From: an uncultured Lacinutrix sp.
Lineage (GTDB): Bacteria; Bacteroidota; Bacteroidia; Flavobacteriales; Flavobacteriaceae
NCBI RefSeq assembly: GCF_947500605.1
Contig: NZ_CANMSJ010000002.1
Location: forward strand, 62,001-126,000
DNA length: 64,000 nt
Direction: 5' to 3'
Positions 8,886 through 15,247 of the stretch are shown one piece after another (within the stretch, counting starts at the first letter, position 1; every line of letters starts with the position of its first letter). A program made the translations under genes and the position numbers. A model generated the notes under the pieces. It had not been told where the DNA came from and did not search any database. It saw nothing but the letters and a program-made list of their open reading frames with translations.

Positions 8886-9596
8886 ATGGAAGAAAACAAA
8901 TTATTAGAAATAATAACAAAATATTTCGAAGATAAAATTTTTGAAAATCATAAAATCAATGCATTAAAAACGCATTCAAAACTTAAATCTTATAAGATAA
9001 ATCCTATTATAGTTAAATACCTTTCTAAAATTCTTGAAGACAATTTCACTCCGTTAGGAATTGCAAAAGCATTGTATTATCCAAGAATATTAGGAACCTC
9101 AATAAACACATCTTTTGGAACGAGAATACAGAATATGTTTGTGGAATTAAATCTTGCTAATGGTTCGTTAATAAAAGGAATGGATATTGAATTTATAGAT
9201 AAAGTTGATAATCGCAAAAAATGGTGTCAATTAAAATCTGGTCCAAACACAATAAACTCAGAAGATGTAAATCCACTTTTAAAGAAATTCACAACTGTTA
9301 CTAATCTTGCAAGAACCAATGCAATGACAATGAATAACTCGGATCTAATTTTAGGCGTTCTATATGGAGAAGAAGACCAACTAAGTCAACATTACAAAAA
9401 AATTGATTTACAATTCCCTGTTATTGTGGGAAAAGAATTTTGGTATAGAATTACAGGCTTCGAAAATTTTTACACTAAATTAGTTTCAAATTTAGACATG
9501 ATGATTTTAAATCTTGACACAGAAGACTTCTTTAAACAAGGCTACATCGCTTTATCTAAAGAAATAGAAACTTCTAATTTATTTGATTTTAAATAA
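8886..9596 (+). CDS. Type II restriction endonuclease (EcoO109I/PmeII-like PD-(D/E)XK)
   Basis: 236 residues. The block TSFGTRIQNMFVE, KGMDIEFID and CQLKSGPNTINSEDV is what I expect of the EcoO109I/PmeII type of PD-(D/E)XK nuclease, with D in GMDIEF and Q-x-K in QLK as likely metal-site residues (Q in place of the usual E is common in such enzymes). It should cut unmethylated double-stranded DNA at the site protected by the methyltransferase encoded head-on to it. The last 55 bp overlap the 3' end of that methyltransferase on the other strand. The subfamily is assigned from memory of motifs; restriction nuclease as such is fairly secure because of the partner gene. Confidence 0.78.
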   Translation: MEENKLLEIITKYFEDKIFENHKINALKTHSKLKSYKINPIIVKYLSKILEDNFTPLGIAKALYYPRILGTSINTSFGTRIQNMFVELNLANGSLIKGMDIEFIDKVDNRKKWCQLKSGPNTINSEDVNPLLKKFTTVTNLARTNAMTMNNSDLILGVLYGEEDQLSQHYKKIDLQFPVIVGKEFWYRITGFENFYTKLVSNLDMMILNLDTEDFFKQGYIALSKEIETSNLFDFK

Positions 9597-10813
9597 TATT
9601 TATTCAAAAAACTAATAATTGAATACCCGATTTCTGTACCTAAATTACAAGGCACCGCATTACCTATCTGCTTGTATTGTTGAGAAACAGAACCCATAAA
9701 TTTCCAGTCGTCTGGAAACGTTTGAATCCTTGCATATTCTCGAACTGTAAAAGGTCTTGTTTCATCAGGATGACATCTTTCTGTTTGCTTCTGCGCAGGA
9801 CTACAGGTTAGAGTTAAACTTGGTTCATCCCAACCAATACGTCTTGCCATTCCTGTTTTCCCACCACCTAAATAAAAACTTTTACCCATATATTCCTTTT
9901 GAATATCCAGAGGTAAATTTCTCCAATATCCTTTTGGTGGTACTAAATCTAATATTGCTTTTTTATGTTCCGGATATTTTGAACCTTCAGATTTTGGAAC
10001 ATTAGAATCGTAAAGCTTTCCTTTCTTCAAAGCATCAGATAAATTATAAATAGTTTGATATGGTTTAGGGTATTCATATTTGATATCAATATCTTTTCTA
10101 ATACCAACAACTATTATTCTTTCTCTTTTTTGAGGGACTTTATAATTTACAGCTTTCAAGACTTCAACAGGAACAACATTGTAACCAATTTCATCAAGAA
10201 TAGACAACATACCTTTTAACGTTTCACCTTTTTCGTGAGAGCGCAAACCTTTTACATTTTCACCAATACAAATTGGAGGATTGACTTCTTTCACTGCACG
10301 AGCGAATTCATAAAACAAAGTTCCTCTAGCATCTTCTAAACCAAGTTTTTTTCCAGCATAACTAAAAGCCTGACAAGGAAAACCACCTGTAACAATATCG
10401 ACCTCTCCTTTAAATTCTTCAAAACTAAAAGATTTAATATCTCCTTCTAAAACGTTCCAATTTGGCCTGTTTTTCCTTAAAGTTTGACAAGCCCATTTAT
10501 CAATTTCGTTTAAAGCAGCGCATTTTATTCCTGCTTTTTCAAGGCCAATCGCTAAACCTCCAGCTCCCGCAAATAGCTCTAAAACTTTAAATTCTTTAAT
10601 CGGTTTTTCGGAATTATCAACGACTTCATCAATAATATCAAATAAAGGCTTTATCAAATTATTAATATCTTCTTTTTTATATACTCGATACTTACTTATT
10701 GGCTCTCTTAAAGCTTCAAGTGTTCCGTTTTTATCCCATCTCCTTAAAGTGTCAGTAGATTTGCCCAATAATTCAGCAGCTTCAGATATAGAATAATAAC
10801 TTTTAATAACCAT
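9542..10813 (-). CDS. DNA (cytosine-5) methyltransferase with N-terminal MerR-type HTH
   Basis: All main C5-methylase motifs are present: I FAGAGGLAIG, IV GGFPCQAFS (catalytic Cys), VI GENVKGL, VIII QKRERIIVVG, IX RPFTVREYARIQTFPD and X QIGNAVP. The first 60 residues (YYSISEAAELLGKSTDTLRRWDKNG ... YRVYKKEDI) are a MerR/excisionase-type winged helix fused to the enzyme. I place the start at 10813 (423 aa), because a -7 element at 10839-10846 predicts a transcript start near 10833, leaving little leader for the ATG at 10825 (427 aa). The target-recognition part (GGGKTGMARRIGWDEPSLT, SPAQKQTERCHPDE) resembles my recollection of GGNCC-type enzymes; specificity is an inference. It protects host DNA from the convergent nuclease. 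Confidence 0.92.
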   Translation of the reverse strand: MVIKSYYSISEAAELLGKSTDTLRRWDKNGTLEALREPISKYRVYKKEDINNLIKPLFDIIDEVVDNSEKPIKEFKVLELFAGAGGLAIGLEKAGIKCAALNEIDKWACQTLRKNRPNWNVLEGDIKSFSFEEFKGEVDIVTGGFPCQAFSYAGKKLGLEDARGTLFYEFARAVKEVNPPICIGENVKGLRSHEKGETLKGMLSILDEIGYNVVPVEVLKAVNYKVPQKRERIIVVGIRKDIDIKYEYPKPYQTIYNLSDALKKGKLYDSNVPKSEGSKYPEHKKAILDLVPPKGYWRNLPLDIQKEYMGKSFYLGGGKTGMARRIGWDEPSLTLTCSPAQKQTERCHPDETRPFTVREYARIQTFPDDWKFMGSVSQQYKQIGNAVPCNLGTEIGYSIISFLNKYYLKSNKLEVSISLDKAM

Positions 10814-10846
10814 ATTATGCAACATTATGTATTGGTTACAAATTTA
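10808..10846 (-). promoter_or_regulatory. Methyltransferase promoter with start-site dyad
   Basis: On the minus strand TAAATTTG (10846-10839) fits the -7 consensus. An AACCA/TGGTT dyad (10808-10812 and 10833-10837) spans the predicted transcription and translation start, and a CATAAT direct repeat lies inside it. Its position would suit autoregulation by the enzyme's own HTH domain (inference). Confidence 0.4.
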
Positions 10847-10931
10847 AATAAGATTTTTGAATAATCATTAAAATTTATAATTATAATTATCAACAGTAAT
10901 TAAATTTTAAAAAAAACCAGTCCAAATAATT

Positions 10932-11432
10932 TTATCGTAACCCATAATTATGATTTTTTGCATAATTATCAGCTTCTTTCGTTTGAACCATATCGACTTG
11001 AAAATCTCTAGCTCTTAAAATCCTTGTCCATGGAAAGCTATATCCTGTATTTAATGACTTTACCAAGACTCTTGACTTTTCGCCATCATCCATGAATTCT
11101 AAAACTAAATAAATATCATCTGGACTTTCATCTTCAAGTAACGTATGAAATTTAACAATTTGTCCAGCTCTATTAGGAATAAAAATATTTTTATTAGCAT
11201 CCTTTAAATAAAACTTTTGCCCTTCACTGTTAAGATATATATCAAGCATTTCTGTTTGTATTATATCAACTTCTAACAAATAAGCAAACACACAACTAAT
11301 TTCCCTTGTCTTCTCAGTACAAATTTTAACTTTAGATTTCTCACCTTTTTCAAAAAACTCTAAAACAACATGCAATTGATTTTGCGACGAATTTATAAAT
11401 TTAACCATTTGACCTCTTCTACTTGGTATCAT
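10932..11432 (-). CDS. Unknown protein with two tandem ~80-residue repeats
   Basis: 166 residues, no signal peptide, no family recognised. It is built from two copies of one unit: IPSRRGQMVKF...LHVVLEFFEKGEKSKVKI...DIIQTE (from residue 2) and IPNRAGQIVKF...IYLVLEFMDDGEKSRVLV...DMVQTKE (from about residue 84). Each unit looks beta-rich. It is transcribed in the same direction as the methyltransferase, whose start is 106 bp downstream of this gene's stop, so it could be co-transcribed upstream of it. Function unknown; an accessory gene of the restriction island is possible. Confidence 0.7.
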   Translation of the reverse strand: MIPSRRGQMVKFINSSQNQLHVVLEFFEKGEKSKVKICTEKTREISCVFAYLLEVDIIQTEMLDIYLNSEGQKFYLKDANKNIFIPNRAGQIVKFHTLLEDESPDDIYLVLEFMDDGEKSRVLVKSLNTGYSFPWTRILRARDFQVDMVQTKEADNYAKNHNYGLR

Positions 11433-11532
11433 ATTTTATTGTTTTAAACAAAATTATCATATAAACCAACAGTAGTCAACATACAATAAGTATCATCTTA
11501 CTATATTTAGTATTTAAATAAAAACTAATTTA

Positions 11533-11853
11533 ATGATTTGGTATGCAAGAAAATCTAGCGATGATGGAAAAGGAATGAATAAGGGAATTCTTTTTCATGA
11601 AGGAGGACACTATTCTCGAAATAAACAACATGCAAAAGAATATGTTGAATCTCTTGGTCTAAAATGGGAAGAAGAATTAAAAACCATTAATACTAAAGAC
11701 GAATGGTTTTATTTTACTGATTGGGAAGAACTAGATGAAGAAGAGTTTTATGATTTTGATGGGAACACACATAAACGATGTCACAACTGTAAACATGTAG
11801 TAAGAATATTAACCGAAATGAATCTTTGTAAAAATTGTAACGTTTATACTTAA
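11533..11853 (+). CDS. Small protein with C-terminal zinc ribbon, 106 aa
   Basis: A charged, soluble protein that starts MIWYARKSSDDGKGMNKG and ends with a CxxC-x14-CxxC motif (CHNCKHVV ... NLCKNC), which should bind one zinc. The middle is rich in acidic and aromatic residues (WEELDEEEFYDFDG). No family recognised. The ATG at 11533 is the first in frame. It is followed after 30 bp by another small gene and may be co-transcribed with it. Confidence 0.6.
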   Translation: MIWYARKSSDDGKGMNKGILFHEGGHYSRNKQHAKEYVESLGLKWEEELKTINTKDEWFYFTDWEELDEEEFYDFDGNTHKRCHNCKHVVRILTEMNLCKNCNVYT

Positions 11854-11883
11854 TAAAAACATTAACCAAATTAACATTGTAAA

Positions 11884-12093
11884 ATGAGAACAATAAAGAA
11901 AGAACTTTATGCCATTTACAAAGATAAAAATCACATGGGCAATGAAAGAGGTGATTCAAAAGAAGATGCTATAAAATCCTATTTAATTGCAGCAGACTTA
12001 GAAGACTACATCTACAACATAGAATTAACAAATCAGTACACTGCTGTCATAGCAATAAACGGAATACATCATTATACGATAAAACTACACTAA
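11884..12093 (+). CDS. Hypothetical small protein, 69 aa
   Basis: Starts MRTIKKELYAIYKDKNHMGN and contains a helix-rich middle (SKEDAIKSYLIAADLEDYI) and a beta-like end (YTAVIAINGIHHYTIKLH). No family recognised. An ORF on the opposite strand covers 11714-11959, but this one follows the preceding zinc-ribbon gene in the same direction and has a more protein-like composition. Confidence 0.5.
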   Translation: MRTIKKELYAIYKDKNHMGNERGDSKEDAIKSYLIAADLEDYIYNIELTNQYTAVIAINGIHHYTIKLH

Positions 12094-12111
12094 ACATCGT
12101 AAAACTACTTC

Positions 12112-12909
12112 CTATCCCCTAAAATACTCCATACACTTAATTGCAGGATTTGTTTTTCGGTTTTTAAAACTATGCGCAAAACTGCTTACTATTAAAATAA
12201 TAGCAGCCACTAGCGCTGCATAAGCAACAGTACTATTAGCATCGTTATTGGCAACATAAATAGCAATTAAAGCCCACGCACCCACAAGTGCAAACTCGCG
12301 CATGTTTCGTTTCCAGGTCACTGCTATATTTATTATGGTTGCTATTACTATTAATAAAACGGTCCAAAATGTTGGAGACAATCCAAAACCGTCCCAATTA
12401 TATTTTACTAAAACTGCAGAGACGTTAGCAATACTAGCTACCGTAATCCAACCACTATAAATTACAAAAGGCCACCATAAAAACACAATTACAGAAATTG
12501 GAGCATCAAATAGTTCCATTTTATTTTTAAGCACTATTTGTAATAGAGAGAATAGTATAATAAAGATAAATATTGAGGATAGTAAGGTGTAACCGTAAAT
12601 CCATGTCACAATCCAAGCACAATTAGCAATACAGGAGACTAAAAACCACCAACCTGTTGTTAAAATAAAAGCGTCGTCTCTAACCTTTACAAATAAACTA
12701 CGTCCTTGATAGACTATAAACCCTGTTAAAAACAGATAGATTAATCCCCATATTGAAAACGCATAACCTGCTGGAGTAAATAATGTATTATAGTCTTTAG
12801 AAATCGCTCCTATGGTTGTGTTATTTAATAAACCTGTATTAGATAAATAGTTCATTACAATAACACAAACAAATGCAATACCGTTAATTATTTGTAGTAA
12901 TTTTTTCAT
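12112..12909 (-). CDS. TspO/MBR-like tryptophan-rich membrane protein
   Basis: 265 residues from the ATG at 12909 (MKKLLQIINGIAF); an in-frame ATG at 12924 would add five residues. There are about seven or eight hydrophobic helices with clustered tryptophans (GYAFSIWGLIYLFL, TTGWWFLVSCIANCAWIVTW, VFLWWPFVIYSGWITVA). This resembles the long TspO-related membrane proteins found in many Bacteroidota rather than the classical 5-TM TspO. An inner-membrane location is expected; ligand unknown. It ends 18 bp after the convergent small gene. Confidence 0.65.
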   Translation of the reverse strand: MKKLLQIINGIAFVCVIVMNYLSNTGLLNNTTIGAISKDYNTLFTPAGYAFSIWGLIYLFLTGFIVYQGRSLFVKVRDDAFILTTGWWFLVSCIANCAWIVTWIYGYTLLSSIFIFIILFSLLQIVLKNKMELFDAPISVIVFLWWPFVIYSGWITVASIANVSAVLVKYNWDGFGLSPTFWTVLLIVIATIINIAVTWKRNMREFALVGAWALIAIYVANNDANSTVAYAALVAAIILIVSSFAHSFKNRKTNPAIKCMEYFRG

Positions 12910-13023
12910 ACTTATAATATACAAAAAATTAAAAAAATGGTACGCACAAAAAACGAAATCTATTTTTTAATTATTACCAAAGCCCATAGCAAACAAGATT
13001 GCTAATTATAAGTTTAAGCGCCA

Positions 13024-13086
13024 ACCAACTCCCAAAGCTCCACAACTTCTTCAGCACGCCAATTTTGGTCACGCTTTGTTTTATCT
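13024..13086. repeat. Left 63-bp direct repeat flanking fic (relict methyltransferase 3' end)
   Basis: Matches 14107-14169 at 61 of 63 positions; mismatches are at 13029 and 13038. Read on the minus strand it encodes the tail ...VELWELVGA-stop, so it is a complete alternative 3' end of the methyltransferase gene that now ends at 14097. Both mismatches are third-position Glu changes (GAG versus GAA). A TAGCAA/TTGCTA dyad lies beside it at 12987-13004. Confidence 0.9.
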
Positions 13087-13102
13087 TAACAACAAATTAA
13101 AC

Positions 13103-13131
13103 TATCTTTGATACTATCAAATGATAGTATC
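13103..13131 (+). promoter_or_regulatory. fic promoter and palindromic operator
   Basis: TATCTTTG (13103-13110) fits the -7 consensus. It runs into a perfect inverted repeat, GATACTATCA (13110-13119), spacer AA, TGATAGTATC (13122-13131), which ends at the base before the ATG. A protein bound here would cover the transcription start and start codon. The Fic protein's own C-terminal winged helix is the obvious candidate ligand (inference). Confidence 0.7.
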
Positions 13132-14088
13132 ATGCAAAAACCACCATACGAGATTACCTCAAAAATTCTAAAATTGATTAGCTCAATTTCAGAAAAAATT
13201 GGTACTATAAATGCAAATTATATAAATAAACCCTCTCCAACTTTAAGAAAGCAGAATAGGATTAAAACTATCCATTCCTCTTTAAAAATAGAAGGCAATA
13301 CCTTATCTGAATCTCAAATAACGGCATTACTGGAAAACAAAAAAGTGGTTGGCCCTAAAAAAGATGTGCTTGAGGTTTTAAATGCAATTTCGGTTTATAA
13401 TAATTTAGAAAGCTACAAACCAAATAATGAAACCTCTTTTTTAAAAGCGCATACTGTTTTAATGGATGGTTTAGTAAAAAAACCAGGAACCTACAGAACC
13501 GAAAGTGTTGAGATTGCAAAAAACGATATTGTTGCGCATATTGCTCCTCCATATAAAAATGTGCCTTTTTTAATTAAAAACCTCTTCGATTATATAAACA
13601 ACGATGATGAAATAGACTTGATAAAAAGCTGCGTGTTTCATTATGAGTTAGAATTTATTCATCCTTTTCTAGATGGTAATGGTAGAATGGGACGTTTATG
13701 GCAAACTGTAATTCTAATGGAAAAATATCCTGTTTTCGCTTACATTCCATTTGAAACATCTATTAGCAATGACCAAAAAAGCTATTATAACGTTCTTGGA
13801 GCATGTGATAAATTGGGGAGCTCGACAAAATTTATTGAGTATATGTTAGGTATAATTGATACCTCGATTAACGATTTACTTAATTTCAACAATAGAACTT
13901 TTACCACAATAGATAGGTTGCAACATTTTATAAGTTTAAATAAAACCGAGTTTTCTAGAAAAGATTACATGAGCATTTTTAAAGATATCTCTTCTGCGAC
14001 AGCTAGTCGTGATTTAAGAAAAGGAATTGAATTGAATCTGTTTCAAAAAACAGGAGAGAAAAACAAAACTATTTATTTAATTACTTAA
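13132..14088 (+). CDS. Fic family protein (AMPylase-type) with winged-helix C-terminus
   Basis: 318 residues from ATG 13132. The core motif HPFLDGNGRMGR is intact (catalytic His), so nucleotidyl (usually AMP) transfer to a target hydroxyl is expected. Upstream, SLKIEGN matches the (S/T)xxxE(G/N) inhibitory helix, which here lies N-terminal to the Fic core (class II). The C-terminal 65 residues (RLQHFISLNKTEFSRKDYMSIF...SATASRDLRKGIEL) look like a winged-helix DNA-binding domain. A longer TTG-initiated reading frame is unlikely because it would run through the operator. The gene lies alone between 63-bp direct repeats, which suggests acquisition as a cassette. Confidence 0.9.
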   Translation: MQKPPYEITSKILKLISSISEKIGTINANYINKPSPTLRKQNRIKTIHSSLKIEGNTLSESQITALLENKKVVGPKKDVLEVLNAISVYNNLESYKPNNETSFLKAHTVLMDGLVKKPGTYRTESVEIAKNDIVAHIAPPYKNVPFLIKNLFDYINNDDEIDLIKSCVFHYELEFIHPFLDGNGRMGRLWQTVILMEKYPVFAYIPFETSISNDQKSYYNVLGACDKLGSSTKFIEYMLGIIDTSINDLLNFNNRTFTTIDRLQHFISLNKTEFSRKDYMSIFKDISSATASRDLRKGIELNLFQKTGEKNKTIYLIT

Positions 14089-14096
14089 TTCTATAA

Positions 14097-15164
14097 CTAA
14101 TCATTCACCAATTCCCAAAGTTCCACAACTTCTTCAGCACGCCAATTTTGGTCACGCTTTGTTTTATCTGAAGCCAATTTCACTTTACGTGTTAAACAGT
14201 TTTCCAATTTAAAACGTCCACCTTCGGCAAGTTCCTTTTTTATAGGATGTTCTTTTGCAACCTCAGTAATTTCTGCCATATTAGAGAATATAATAACCAA
14301 CTTACCATCTGGTAATAGTCTCTTTTTAGCTTCAGCAAAAAACTCTGGAAATAGGTTATCGTTATAATAAATAGCTTCGTCATTTTTATCTAAATCGTGA
14401 GCAGCAGGTAACCAAGGTGGATTAAAAACAATCAATTCGGTTTGTTTTTCAAACTTTCCAAAAAGAGGCGCAAAATCTAGTTCTATTTTTCTAGACATTT
14501 TAGTATCTCCTAATGTCTCTGCTAAGCCAACAATAGCATTTGGGTTTGTATCTGTACCAAACACTTTTTGAAAACCATGTTTTACCATTTGAAAAGACAA
14601 CACACCAGAACCAATACCAACATCTATTACAGATTTTTTTGGTCCTTCGTAACGCTTTAACCAATTATCGAACAGTATTAAATGATCGAATCGTGTTGGA
14701 AAATACACACCATAAAAAGGATGTATTTTGTTTCGTAATACAGGAAGTATAATTCCGTTTTTATGCCATTGCCAAGCACTATTTAGTCCTTGTACTTTAG
14801 TAAATGGTAATAAAAAATTATCATCTTCTGGATATAATTCTTTTAACCAACCAATAGCAGGTGCTTTTTTAACGGTTAATTTATGGTCAACAATTTTTAT
14901 ATAAATAAGCTTTGCTAATTCTTTATAAGCCAAACGATAATCGCGCTGCTCTTGAAAAGTCTCGTTAGGAAACTTTCCGTTTAAGTGCTTGTGTAACGCT
15001 TTAAGCAAATCTAAACCGTTGCTATAAAATTCTGTTATCATTACAGGTTTACCAGCTTCTAATCCTTTAATCGTACGATTAATGTTAATAGAGCGATTAA
15101 ACTGCACTAATGGCTGTTCTGGTAAAAAAGGTGCTGGTTTATTTATAATTATATCAGAAATCAT
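14097..15164 (-). CDS. Class I SAM-dependent methyltransferase (NPPW type)
   Basis: 355 residues. The Rossmann motif VIDVGIGSGVLSFQM and VFGTDTNPNAI, followed by LIVFNPPWLP, are those of N- or amino-group methylases related to HemK/RlmG-type enzymes; substrate not identifiable. An N-terminal domain of about 130 residues precedes the catalytic part. Its final residues (VELWELVND) are encoded within the right copy of the direct repeat that flanks fic, so its 3' end was probably replaced during that insertion. It is transcribed towards fic and ends 8 bp from it. Confidence 0.8.
   Translation of the reverse strand: MISDIIINKPAPFLPEQPLVQFNRSININRTIKGLEAGKPVMITEFYSNGLDLLKALHKHLNGKFPNETFQEQRDYRLAYKELAKLIYIKIVDHKLTVKKAPAIGWLKELYPEDDNFLLPFTKVQGLNSAWQWHKNGIILPVLRNKIHPFYGVYFPTRFDHLILFDNWLKRYEGPKKSVIDVGIGSGVLSFQMVKHGFQKVFGTDTNPNAIVGLAETLGDTKMSRKIELDFAPLFGKFEKQTELIVFNPPWLPAAHDLDKNDEAIYYNDNLFPEFFAEAKKRLLPDGKLVIIFSNMAEITEVAKEHPIKKELAEGGRFKLENCLTRKVKLASDKTKRDQNWRAEEVVELWELVND
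14107..14169. repeat. Right 63-bp direct repeat flanking fic
   Basis: This copy lies inside the 3' end of the methyltransferase gene and matches 13024-13086 with two substitutions (14112, 14121). The distance between copies is 1,083 bp and the fic gene with its promoter is all that lies between. Confidence 0.9.
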
Positions 15165-15247
15165 AGGTTGTATGCGTTAAATTGAATTGCAGAATAATGC
15201 TATTAGCAAGACGTACTATTAAATAATGTTTTATTGAAACTTAGAGA

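Noticed and set aside
9757-10005. 82-aa plus-strand ORF within the methyltransferase region
   Set aside because: Antisense to conserved methylase motifs VIII-IX; no domain and no start context.
13108-13131. TTG start for fic eight codons upstream
   Set aside because: These codons lie within the promoter/operator palindrome; the ATG at 13132 follows it directly.
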